Of a stretch of 64,000 nucleotides of DNA, positions 42,301 to 49,612 are shown one piece after another (within the stretch, counting starts at the first letter, position 1; each line of letters opens with the position of its first letter). The position numbers and the translations under genes are program-made. Under the pieces are notes generated by a model. It was given only the letters and a program-made list of their open reading frames with translations, was not told the DNA's origin and did not search any database. The DNA lies in contig NZ_AZAC01000002.1 of the NCBI RefSeq assembly GCF_000931935.2, forward strand, positions 62,001-126,000, given 5' to 3'. The DNA comes from Dethiosulfatarculus sandiegensis (GTDB lineage: Bacteria; Desulfobacterota; Desulfarculia; Desulfarculales; Desulfarculaceae).

Positions 42301-43393
42301 CGTCGGTTTGTTTATTTATCTCCTTGTTCAGCTTGCGCTGGGTCTTCAGCAGCTCCGGCACCAGGTCTGTATCGCTTTTTAGGTGGGCTCCCAGCCTGAG
42401 GAGAAGGTTATGCAGCCGATCAAGCCTTTGAAAGGCCAAGTCTCCTGCCTGAATACAGTTTTCCAGGCCGTTTAAGGGCGAAAGGGTCGGTTCCGGCTCC
42501 GCGTGGGTGATAAAGGGCGCCAGTTCCAGGCTTAAGCGGTTGACCAGTCTGCCGTGAGTGGTTTTAAACCGGTTTATGGCATCCAGCTTTATTTGATGAG
42601 GCTTGAGTCGGGCTGTTTTTTGGGCACGGTCTTTTTCTTCCTGCCCGATCCTGGCCGAAAGTTTTTTTTGCCTGACTCTTATATCAAAAACCAGAGATTC
42701 GGCCTTTTCCCGGTCCCGCCGGGCATGGTCCAGATCTCGCCTGATTTGGGTAAGATTGAATTTGATTGTTTTTTGCCGCTCGTTATGCTGGGCGGCTTTT
42801 TGGATCAGGGTTTTTTGCCGGCTGGTGGCCTGTTTTATGGCAGCGGATTTCACCTCCGCGCCCGAGGCGTCCATGAAACCTGTAAGTCCCTTGGGGCGAA
42901 GGCCCTTGAGCCATTGGTCCAGGGCTTGCTTTTCAAAGATCAGTTTGGCTTGTGTCTTTTGGCTTAAAAGCGCCTGGTTGCGGCAGGATTCCAACTCATC
43001 GGCCAGGCCCTTCAGCCTTTTTTCTGCTTGGGCGAGTTTTTCACGCGCCTGATTCAGCTCCCCCTGAAGCCCGGACTGATCCTTATCCGCCTTGAGTTCG
43101 GCCTTTTGGATTTCAACTTGGCTGTCTGATATTTTTTGGGCCAGATCACTGGCTTGTTTATTAAACAGGCCCTGATCCAGAGTCGGGGATTCGCAGAGGT
43201 TCAGGTCCGGCCAGAGCTTTTCCACCCAGGATTCAAGGCTCAAACCCTGCACCCTGACAGACGCAAGGTCGGCGCGGGAGCTGTTCCCGGAGAATTCCGG
43301 GAAATTGCCCAGCCGACTTGCGAAGGCCTCGCTCTCTTGGACGAGATGGTTTATGCTGCTTTTTATCTGCTGCATGTGAATATAATTATCCAT
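39341..43393 (-). CDS. Very large coiled-coil protein with C-terminal lytic-transglycosylase-like domain
   Basis: A 1350-residue protein. Residues about 95-920 are heavily charged coiled coil (LEKEKRHKEEESLRLSRQL, QAEKAHQELTRTRSLAQNQ and similar). A likely membrane segment lies near 945-965 (WALIAALTSSLVLVPP). After a loosely structured, presumably periplasmic stretch, the last about 150 residues resemble an SLT goose-type lysozyme fold, with the catalytic Glu in LSIAHQETWYANVLGD, then ASPFQIFEPT and RYNGSKAYIEQV. If so, the coiled coil is cytoplasmic and the enzyme domain sits in the periplasm, acting on peptidoglycan. I know no described protein with this order. It is divergent from the small secreted-protein gene. 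Confidence 0.75.
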   Translation of the reverse strand: MDNYIHMQQIKSSINHLVQESEAFASRLGNFPEFSGNSSRADLASVRVQGLSLESWVEKLWPDLNLCESPTLDQGLFNKQASDLAQKISDSQVEIQKAELKADKDQSGLQGELNQAREKLAQAEKRLKGLADELESCRNQALLSQKTQAKLIFEKQALDQWLKGLRPKGLTGFMDASGAEVKSAAIKQATSRQKTLIQKAAQHNERQKTIKFNLTQIRRDLDHARRDREKAESLVFDIRVRQKKLSARIGQEEKDRAQKTARLKPHQIKLDAINRFKTTHGRLVNRLSLELAPFITHAEPEPTLSPLNGLENCIQAGDLAFQRLDRLHNLLLRLGAHLKSDTDLVPELLKTQRKLNKEINKQTDELTELLANLQDAVSETPDRNQYTALLSTLMARMERLLPQARETQRDLDQLRLRLSRNLERGRNWQKTWRQSGKEERAQLDQARAMVEELKQESASTAEVADLLAGQAGQALTALKPLFLRELLPSLAGIIQKISSLNTRSGSLEEHARELAERIPQPRGGNLAKTPLALKPHSAALRRLSGKNILLEELEAALDTARRWWETTSGEMMRAIIQPLQEKTRKLDTDLNQVSLEKTRLEKEKRHKEEESLRLSRQLTEKTGQAEKAHQELTRTRSLAQNQEQDLRQYQAQVKNLTEKHRQTSTALNQNLELTERLQEKLVSTGQRAKYLDQRLKSVETDYSQTASRLSENQALSRDLEERLSRAGRLAEDLADRLDQSRRLSKALKSKLLEKHHNLRHANQELKELDYLRTYSAEQDDLLAQTRAELEAARLEQQEAKKSLIQAEIAREESLKELARERSARAREALDLLGGKALAVELAASESEAGRWVNLAQDLALALVLNGQAHEEQTARLREQLNRLATEAAQLKRQLSQVSGLVNRTPLADSAVGVRVTPLDPDQIYQAVTRLGRARESLRRIGRSTLGHWALIAALTSSLVLVPPSAPSKATRSETPITEPKPLTRSIVQKIDQAPQFQVPVSTRILDGPLGRGSLTLDLLPIKDQATPLPPAVKTLLNETAGKSGLSPKVLMTSARAIYAGQEVVDANVLGEITTIANNLAERHPLIFRELARKGLPANTADLTTLTPLVEKGQHLFMDRLYREYRSLGFSPEEALGALAANERAIANLKKLQPLPGKISGKVTPLSSVEQLKLGPFLKRMVPYIESRLKIFLRQRGMVFSGDIKRYANNLAFDMYCAAKRFEVPLTFLLSIAHQETWYANVLGDQNRSASPFQIFEPTRKLIRISMKEAGFVAPPAGIKLERHLTMATYMAAFHVRELMAGAVKKTALSLRGKVDSNRVMLRYNGSKAYIEQVALRQKQLSKFMRSKKDT

Positions 43394-43419
43394 TATCTGA
43401 GCATGTTAGAAAGGATACC

Positions 43420-44040
43420 ATGAAAATGGCCTCAGAGGTAAGGTTTGTGGATTGCCCAAACAGTGTATCGCAAAAATCAGCCCTTTTATTATTCATCGTG
43501 AACTTGTCAAGATTACATAAGATTTTAATTTATTTTGGTTTGACGGAATTCTTCGAATTGAGTCCGCGAAAAAAAAGGCCTAGCGGTTCTTGTTCTTGCC
43601 GGAGATTTACAGGTTATCGGAAGACGGTTATTGGGCCGGTTTGTTTGGCTTTAAGTATCTCGCTTCTGCTTGCATTATGTTTTTCCAATTCGGTTTGGGC
43701 AAAGCAGGGCTTCATTATTAATCCTGTAGAAAAAACGGAACAACTGCGTCTTTTGTCAGCCGACGCCTGGCCTCATTTGGAGAATTCCGAACAGGGCAAC
43801 CTGTTAAAAATTTCCTATTTAAGAGGCGTGATCGATGCCCTGCAATATGCCCGGGTAGCCCCAAAAACCACAGAGAAATCCCTGGAAAAGTTAAAGGGAT
43901 TAACTCTTCAGCAATTGGCCCATAAATTAGATAATTTTTATTCTGAAAATCCTATGAAGAAAGATATTCCCCCTGCGGCAGTGATTGTGCTTTACCTGAC
44001 GGGAAAAACACGCTCCGATGCGGCAAACCTGCCGCAATAG
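43420..44040 (+). CDS. Small exported protein, possibly Rap1a/Tai-like fold
   Basis: The ATG at 43420 has AAAGGA upstream, giving 206 residues. The only credible targeting signal is internal (TVIGPVCLALSISLLLALCFSNSVWA, about residues 70-95), so the real start may lie closer to it. The mature part has SYLRGVIDALQYARV and a helix-turn pattern TLQQLAHKLDNFYSENP with KDIPPAAVIVLYLTG. This weakly recalls Rap1a/Tai-type immunity-like domains (Q/LV..YL..NP..R.lPA..lvl). The AT-rich 5' part looks unlike coding DNA. Function is unknown. Confidence 0.5.
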   Translation: MKMASEVRFVDCPNSVSQKSALLLFIVNLSRLHKILIYFGLTEFFELSPRKKRPSGSCSCRRFTGYRKTVIGPVCLALSISLLLALCFSNSVWAKQGFIINPVEKTEQLRLLSADAWPHLENSEQGNLLKISYLRGVIDALQYARVAPKTTEKSLEKLKGLTLQQLAHKLDNFYSENPMKKDIPPAAVIVLYLTGKTRSDAANLPQ

Positions 44041-44721
44041 GGTCTTAAAAAACACCTATCTCTACTAAGACCAGATGTTAAAACTGGGATATTGCAGCAA
44101 AAAAAAACCAGGAACCCCCCTTGGTTTGTGGAAAAAATCATAGGGGGGTGTAAATTAGCGAGTAACAGTATGGAATAGCGCTAAGGCGCACTGCAAGGGG
44201 TTTTCGTCCTGGAAACCAACCTTGCAGGAGTATGGTGACAATTAAATAACGACACTTAAGCAGAGCCTTGAAAGTGGTTTGTTGGCTAATATCAGGTTTT
44301 GAAAAGCAGTCATTTTGTTTTTTTTACCTTCACGCCCAGTCAAAGGAGATAAAAGCCTCTTACCGTATATTTTCCCATCTTTTACAAATGCGTAAGCATT
44401 CATCCAAAACAATTCAGTTGCGGGAATTGGACGGTACTATACGTCTTTTCTTTTGGAACAACCGCCAAAGGTCAAGAACGAGCAGATCCAAGTTTGCCCG
44501 TCTTCGCATTTTTTGGGCTTATTGGGGAAAAACGCAAGGTCCTGCTGTTTCGTTAAAGGTAGAACAGCCAGATTAATCCGGAACGTTACTCCGGTTATAT
44601 GCTCCTGGCCTGGACTTTTCAGGTTGAGCGCGCGGCACTATAGAGGAAAAGGAATTTTATCCCGCAAAAGGCCCTTTTGGGTTGGGGCCCAAGCAAGAAC
44701 AAACACACCTGCGAGGAAAAC
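44041..44721. other. AT-rich gene-free region with structured hairpins
   Basis: A 681-base region without a convincing gene; a forward frame at 44268-44576 has no family features or good start signal. It contains an ACCCCCC/GGGGGGT pair (about 44115-44149) and the strong hairpin at 44191-44227. It precedes the highly biased acyl-CoA synthetase gene and may hold a promoter and leader for it. Confidence 0.5.
44178..44227 (+). ncRNA. Candidate structured RNA element
   Basis: Two adjacent hairpins. The first is GCGC (44178-44181) with GCGC (44186-44189), loop TAAG. The second pairs CTGCAAGG (44191-44198) with CCTTGCAG (44220-44227). Stacked inside it is GGTTTTC (44199-44205) with GGAAACC (44211-44217, one G.T wobble), loop GTCCT, with a 2-base bulge. 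This 15-bp composite stem is far stronger than the surrounding AT-rich DNA. The class is unknown and no terminator T run follows. Confidence 0.4.
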
Positions 44722-46839
44722 ATGTTAAAAGGAATTGAAAGCATAGTCAGCCCCAAGTCCATTGCGGTGGTAGGGGCTACCAACCGTCCCGGCAGTGTGG
44801 GACAGTCTGTATTCAGCAATCTTATTACCGGGGGTTACCAGGGCGTACTCTACCCTGTTAACCCGAAATCCCCTTCGATAATGGGCGTAAAAGCCTATAA
44901 ATCCCTGTTGGATATCCCTGACCAGGTGGAAATGGTCGTGATGGTCATCCCCGCCGGCGCCGTCATTCCCACCATGGAGCAGGCCGCGGAAAAAGGCGCC
45001 ACGGGCGCCGTGGTCATCACTGCCGGCTTTAAAGAGATCGGCGGCGAAGGCGTGCAGATGGAAAAGGATCTGGCCAGGGTCGCCAAGGAAAAGGGCATCC
45101 GCCTGGTGGGCCCCAACTGCCTGGGCGTGATGAACACCAATCCCGCAGTGAGCATGAACGCCAGTTTCTCCAACCAGATCCCCAAGAAAGGCAACATAGC
45201 CTTTATCTCCCAGTCCGGCGCCCTGTGCACCTCGGTTCTGGACGTGGCCGCGGGCCGCAACATCGGCTTCTCCAAGTTCATCAGCTTTGGCAACAAGGCC
45301 GACGTCACTGAGTGCGACCTTTTAGAATACCTGCGCGACGACGACGACACCCAGGTCATCCTCATGTACCTGGAAGACATCAGCGACGGTCAGCGCTTTA
45401 TCGAGATTTCCAGGGAGATCGCCTGGAAAGCCAAGAAACCCATGCTGGCCCTTAAGAGCGGCACCTCCCCCGAGGGCGCCAAGGCCGCCAGCAGCCACAC
45501 CGGCTCCCTGGCCGGTTCCGAGGCCGCCTATGACGCGGTCTTCATGCAGAGCGGCATCCAGCGCGTTGAGGGTATTGGCGAGCTGTTCCATTATGCCCAG
45601 GCCTTCAGCGCCCAGACTCCGCCCAAGGGCAAAAGGATCGCCATCGTGACCAACGCCGGCGGCCCCGGCATCATGGCCACCGACGCGGCCGTGCGCCACG
45701 GCCTTCAGCTGGCCCAGTTCTCTGACGAAACCAAGAAAAGGCTGGCCGAGCACCTGCCCCCCACCGCTTCCTTGAACAACCCGGTGGACGTTATCGGTGA
45801 CGCCACCCACGAGCGTTACAAGGCTGCCGTGGCCGACGTGCTGGAAGACGACAATGTGGACGGCGCAATCGTGATCCTGACTCCCCAGGCCATGACCGAT
45901 ATCCTCGAAACCGCCGAGATCGTGCCTGCGGTGGCCAAGAACACCGACAAGCCGGTGCTTTGCTCCTTCATGGGTATCGTGGATGTGAGCGAAGGTGCGG
46001 AATATCTGCAGAAAAACGGCATTCCCAACTACATCTTCCCCGAAGCCGCGGTCCGCTCCATGGCGGCCATGGCCAACTGGAGAGCCAAGCTGGAGGCCGA
46101 GGGCCGCAAGAGCAAGCACGTGCAGGCCAACTGCGAGCTGGGTCACAACATGATCATGGACTCCATGGGCAAAGAAGAAGAGCATGTGATGCACCAGCAC
46201 GAGGCCAACACCCTGCTCTCCTGCTACGGCCTGCCGATCTTGAAGAACAAGCTGGCCAAAGACGAGTCCGAGCTGGAAAAAGCCGCCAAGGAAGTGGGCT
46301 TCCCGCTGGTCATGAAGATTGTTTCTCCCCAGATCATTCACAAATCCGATGCCGGCGGCGTGAAGGTGGGGATCAACAACCTGGAAGAGGCCAAGGCCGC
46401 TTATGCCGAGATCCTGGCCAACGCCAAGAATTACAACCCCGATGCCGAGATTCAGGGTGTCTACATGGAGCAGATGGCCGGTAAGGGCGTCGAGGTTATC
46501 ATCGGCGGTTCCCGCGACCAGATGGGCCCCATCGTGATGTTCGGCCTGGGCGGCACCCTGGTGGAGGTCTTCAAGGACGTTTCCTTCCGCCTGGCCCCCA
46601 TGTGGGAATCCAGCGCCGAAGCCATGATCAAGGGCGTGAAGTCCTACAAGATCCTGGAAGGCGTGCGCGGCAACCCCCGTTCCGATATTGCCGCTGTGAA
46701 AGACTGCATCCTGAGGGTTTCCCAGATGCTGGCTGAAAACCCGGAGATCAACGAGTTGGATATCAACCCCTTGATCGTCTACCCCGAAGGCAAGGGCTGC
46801 GCTGTGGCCGACTGCCGCGTGATGCTGAAAAAGAAATAA
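44722..46839 (+). CDS. Acetate/acyl-CoA synthetase (ADP-forming)
   Basis: A 706-residue fused enzyme that converts acyl-CoA + ADP + Pi to acid + CoA + ATP. The N-terminal CoA-binding domain is AVVGATNRPGSVG and VGPNCLGVMN. The phospho-accepting His is in AASSHTGSLAGSE, and the C-terminal ATP-grasp part has VMKIVSPQIIHKSDAGGVKVG with MFGLGGTLVEVFKDVSFRLAP. The start is the ATG at 44722 with GCGAGGAAAAC before it. Codons end in C or G far more than in neighbouring genes, a sign of high expression. It probably supplies ATP during acid fermentation or works reversibly in acid activation. Confidence 0.93.
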   Translation: MLKGIESIVSPKSIAVVGATNRPGSVGQSVFSNLITGGYQGVLYPVNPKSPSIMGVKAYKSLLDIPDQVEMVVMVIPAGAVIPTMEQAAEKGATGAVVITAGFKEIGGEGVQMEKDLARVAKEKGIRLVGPNCLGVMNTNPAVSMNASFSNQIPKKGNIAFISQSGALCTSVLDVAAGRNIGFSKFISFGNKADVTECDLLEYLRDDDDTQVILMYLEDISDGQRFIEISREIAWKAKKPMLALKSGTSPEGAKAASSHTGSLAGSEAAYDAVFMQSGIQRVEGIGELFHYAQAFSAQTPPKGKRIAIVTNAGGPGIMATDAAVRHGLQLAQFSDETKKRLAEHLPPTASLNNPVDVIGDATHERYKAAVADVLEDDNVDGAIVILTPQAMTDILETAEIVPAVAKNTDKPVLCSFMGIVDVSEGAEYLQKNGIPNYIFPEAAVRSMAAMANWRAKLEAEGRKSKHVQANCELGHNMIMDSMGKEEEHVMHQHEANTLLSCYGLPILKNKLAKDESELEKAAKEVGFPLVMKIVSPQIIHKSDAGGVKVGINNLEEAKAAYAEILANAKNYNPDAEIQGVYMEQMAGKGVEVIIGGSRDQMGPIVMFGLGGTLVEVFKDVSFRLAPMWESSAEAMIKGVKSYKILEGVRGNPRSDIAAVKDCILRVSQMLAENPEINELDINPLIVYPEGKGCAVADCRVMLKKK

Positions 46840-46904
46840 TAATTCCTTAGAAGGTTACAGACACTACCCGGAATTGTCACAGGTTCCGGGTGGTTACGGC
46901 ATAT

Positions 46905-46948
46905 AAAAACCGGCCGCCTTTTCTGTGCAAAAGGCGGCCGGTTTTTTT
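46905..46948. terminator. Strong bidirectional intrinsic terminator
   Basis: AAACCGGCCGCCTTTT (46907-46922) pairs perfectly with AAAAGGCGGCCGGTTT (46929-46944), loop CTGTGC, followed by T residues and preceded by A residues. It separates the convergent acyl-CoA synthetase and thioredoxin-like genes. Confidence 0.92.
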
Positions 46949-46965
46949 GGTTCAGTCAAGTTGGA

Positions 46966-47484
46966 TTAAAATGCCTGGATAATGGCCTCTTTCAGCTTAT
47001 CCATATCGGCTTCGACCTCCTGGGCATGTATCATCTTGCCCCGGCGGTCCAAGACCAGGATGCTGGGAGTGGCCACCAGATCAAAGGCATCGGCCAGGGG
47101 CATGGTGTCTCTGGGTCCGTTATCCAGAAGCAAAGGCTGGGGAATTCCGTAGAATTCTGCCATCTTAAGGGCTGCGCCTTTCATCTCCGGCCCGTCTGCA
47201 TTGACCATGATCAAGGTGAAGGGATTGCCGGTGAGCTGTTTGGCCAGGTTAAGCATCTTGGGCATCTCCACCCGACAATGGGGGCAGGAAACAGACCAGT
47301 AGACAATCAGGCTCACCTTGTCTTTGGTAAGTTCAATTAAGTTGTGGGTCTGCCCCTCGGTGTCCGGCAATGATATTTCGGGAAGGGCTTTTCCCTCCTT
47401 GACCAGGGCCTGGGCGTTTTGCCCCCGGATTCCGCAAAAAGTCAGCAGACAAATTCCAAGTGTTAAAATCAGCAGTTTTTTCAT
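46966..47484 (-). CDS. TlpA-like periplasmic thioredoxin
   Basis: A 172-residue exported redoxin. The signal peptide MKKLLILTLGICLLTFCG is followed by a mature start KEGKALPEISLPDTEGQTHN, typical of TlpA/ResA. The active site is CPHC in VYWSVSCPHCRVEMP (about residues 70-73). The cis-Pro loop is VATPSILVLDRRGK. It is likely a membrane-anchored or soluble thiol-disulfide reductase for periplasmic cysteines. The system II cytochrome genes within 4 kb suggest, by inference, a ResA-like role in reducing apocytochrome c. It begins a minus-strand run after the terminator. Confidence 0.85.
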   Translation of the reverse strand: MKKLLILTLGICLLTFCGIRGQNAQALVKEGKALPEISLPDTEGQTHNLIELTKDKVSLIVYWSVSCPHCRVEMPKMLNLAKQLTGNPFTLIMVNADGPEMKGAALKMAEFYGIPQPLLLDNGPRDTMPLADAFDLVATPSILVLDRRGKMIHAQEVEADMDKLKEAIIQAF

Positions 47485-47612
47485 GTCGGTCCCTTAGGGG
47501 GGTGTGTTTGTTATGGCTCCCGCAAAAGGCAGGGGTTATGAAGAGATTTTAGCAAAACCAGCTTTCTTGGCCAAGCCCGAGGCTTTTGATTAAAACCTCG
47601 GGCTTTATCGCT

Positions 47613-48248
47613 TTAGCGAAGGAACGGGTTGGTTTGCCTCTCGGCGGCCACTGTGGATTTGGGGTAAGGGCCGTAGTTATGTCCCGGCCATACCACTGTT
47701 TCATCCGGCAGGGTGAGGATGTTTTCCTGAATGGATTTGAACATCTGGTCAAAGGAGCCGCCGGGCAGGTCTGTTCTGCCCACCGCGCCCACAAAAAGGG
47801 TGTCGCCGGTGAATACATGGCCAGGCGTGAAAAAACACACACAGCCGGGGGTGTGGCCGGGAGTGTGGATCACCTTCAGCTTTACTTCTTCCCCGACCTC
47901 GATAAAGTCGTTGTGTTTAAAGGTCTCGTCCGCCTCCGGGGTGACTTCGGCTCCCAGCATGCGGGTGAATTCGGCGTTATGCGCACTTTGCAGGTTGGGC
48001 GCGTCTGCCTCGTGAACCAAAATGGGCGCATTGGTGAGTTTTTTCATCAGTGCGTTGCCGCAGGTGTGGTCCGCATGGCCATGGGTGTTTAAGATTTTGA
48101 CTATGGTCAGCCCCTCGTCTTTGGCCTTGGCCGTGATCTGTTCTTCATTGCCTGCCGGGTCTATGACCACGGCCTTGCCGGTTTTCTCACAGCCGATCAG
48201 GTAAGCGTAGACAGCCATTTGGCCAACCAACATCTGGATAATCTTCAT
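47613..48248 (-). CDS. MBL-fold hydrolase (glyoxalase II-like)
   Basis: A 211-residue metallo-beta-lactamase-fold protein. The metal site is THGHADHTCG, with the additional His in TPGHTPGCV, the Asp in VFTGDTLF and the His in VVWPGHNYGP. The pattern is that of small glyoxalase II-like or persulfide-dioxygenase-type hydrolases. The thiol-ester substrate is not fixed. The ATG at 48248 follows GGGGGAGA; the longer frame from 48269 has no support. Confidence 0.9.
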   Translation of the reverse strand: MKIIQMLVGQMAVYAYLIGCEKTGKAVVIDPAGNEEQITAKAKDEGLTIVKILNTHGHADHTCGNALMKKLTNAPILVHEADAPNLQSAHNAEFTRMLGAEVTPEADETFKHNDFIEVGEEVKLKVIHTPGHTPGCVCFFTPGHVFTGDTLFVGAVGRTDLPGGSFDQMFKSIQENILTLPDETVVWPGHNYGPYPKSTVAAERQTNPFLR

Positions 48249-48633
48249 TTGGCGTCTCCCCCAAAACATTTGAGATTTATAAAGGGCTTAGCCGGGCCTG
48301 AGAAGGCCCATTAACCGAGGTTCTCTACTCCTAACAGAGCCTTTGTTTCGAGTCAACCGGGGAAAAGGGCGGGCCTTTTAGTTTTTTTACTTAAGGGCCG
48401 GCTTGAAAACACCGATTATTTAACTAAGGCTTTTAAATTCCAATCAATGCACCAAAAGAGGCTTGAAATGACCTGGGCTGCAAATCCAAAAAGGGAAATT
48501 CTGGCCGGCCTGATGTGTTCAAGGCTGTATTTCAGCCTGCCTGTACGCCAGAGGCTGGCTCTTTTAAAGCGTTATAGCAAGGTGGTGAAAAGTCCTGCCG
48601 CCCTTTGCAAGGCCCCGGTCTGTCATCTGCCCC
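48249..48633. other. Gene-free spacer before ccsB
   Basis: A 385-base region between two minus-strand genes. A plus-strand frame at 48447-48677 has no family features and overlaps the end of ccsB; I reject it. I see no promoter that I would call and no clear terminator. Confidence 0.4.
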
Positions 48634-49455
48634 TTAACCGGTGGCATATGAATGCAGGCCGGAAAGAAGAAGATTGACCCCAAAGTAGGTGAACAGAACC
48701 ACGCAGAACCCCACTATGGAAAAGACAGCCAGCCTTTTTCCCTGCCAGCCCTTCATGAATCTGGAATGCAGCATGGCCGCATAAAAGAGCCAGGTTATCA
48801 AGGACCAGGTCTCCTTGGGGTCCCAGGACCAATAGGAGCCCCAGGCCGAGTTGGCCCAGATGGAGCCTGTGACAATGCCCGCAGTGAGCATTATAAAGCC
48901 CAGAACCACGGTCTGGTGGATCAGGTCGTCCAAGAGAAGCGCCTTGGGCGTATTTGGGTTTTTTTGCTGACCGGTCATGAAAAACATCACCGCAATGGCA
49001 AAGGAAATGCCAAAGGCGGCATAGCCCAGGAAACAGGTGATTACATGGGCTATGAGCCAGTTTGATTTAAGGGCCGGTAAAAGCGGCTTAATGGTGGGGT
49101 CCAGCTTAAGTGCATATAGCATGGCGAAAAAGGCAAGCGGCATGGCAAAGGCCCCCAGGCGCTTCATGCCGGTCCGCCATTCTATGACCAGATAGATCAG
49201 GGTCAGGGTCCATCCAAAAAATACCAGTGATTCGAAGAGGTCTGAGAAAGGTGCGTGCCCTACGCCAAGGTCATGGGATGCCAGCCAGCGTGTGGCTATG
49301 GCCACAGTGTGGGCCAGGAAGATGATCCAGGCCAGGGCTGTGGCGGTTTTGCCCAGTGTTTCTCTTTTCATGACCAAGTAGCAAAGGTAAATCACCGCTG
49401 CGCCCAGATAGGCGAAGGTCACCGGCGCGAGCAGTTGGTAACTGATAGTTTCCAC
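48634..49455 (-). CDS. ccsB: Cytochrome c biogenesis protein CcsB (ResC type)
   Basis: An inner-membrane protein of 273 residues with about eight hydrophobic segments. The haem-handling signature is WGSYWSWDPKETWSLITWL, the conserved tryptophan-rich WWD-like motif with nearby His residues (MLHSR). It forms the CcsBA/ResBC haem transporter and apocytochrome ligase of system II. Its partner ResB is encoded 157 bases upstream on the same strand. The anaerobe setting suggests multihaem cytochromes as targets. Confidence 0.93.
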   Translation of the reverse strand: METISYQLLAPVTFAYLGAAVIYLCYLVMKRETLGKTATALAWIIFLAHTVAIATRWLASHDLGVGHAPFSDLFESLVFFGWTLTLIYLVIEWRTGMKRLGAFAMPLAFFAMLYALKLDPTIKPLLPALKSNWLIAHVITCFLGYAAFGISFAIAVMFFMTGQQKNPNTPKALLLDDLIHQTVVLGFIMLTAGIVTGSIWANSAWGSYWSWDPKETWSLITWLFYAAMLHSRFMKGWQGKRLAVFSIVGFCVVLFTYFGVNLLLSGLHSYATG

Positions 49456-49612
49456 GTGGGCAAATCTCCTATTGATCTTAACGGGCCCTTCTGCCCTTGG
49501 AGCGGAAAGAGCCGTGTTTCAGCTTAGTTGGTTAATTCGACAACCGGCGGCAGCCTGTCTGGAAAACAGTTGGCGGCCGGTTTATCTCCGCTTTTTCGCG
49601 GATACAATTTGC

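Noticed and set aside
44268..44576. A 102-residue plus-strand frame in the AT-rich spacer
   Set aside because: No good ribosome-binding site, unusual residue mix (many Arg, Phe, Ser), no recognisable domain; better explained as chance.
45322..46341. A 339-residue frame antisense to the acyl-CoA synthetase
   Set aside because: The translation is rich in Gly, His and Val repeats, as expected from reverse reading of strongly biased codons. No start signal or domain is seen.
48447..48677. A 76-residue plus-strand frame before ccsB
   Set aside because: Overlaps the 3' end of ccsB and has no supporting start signal or family features.
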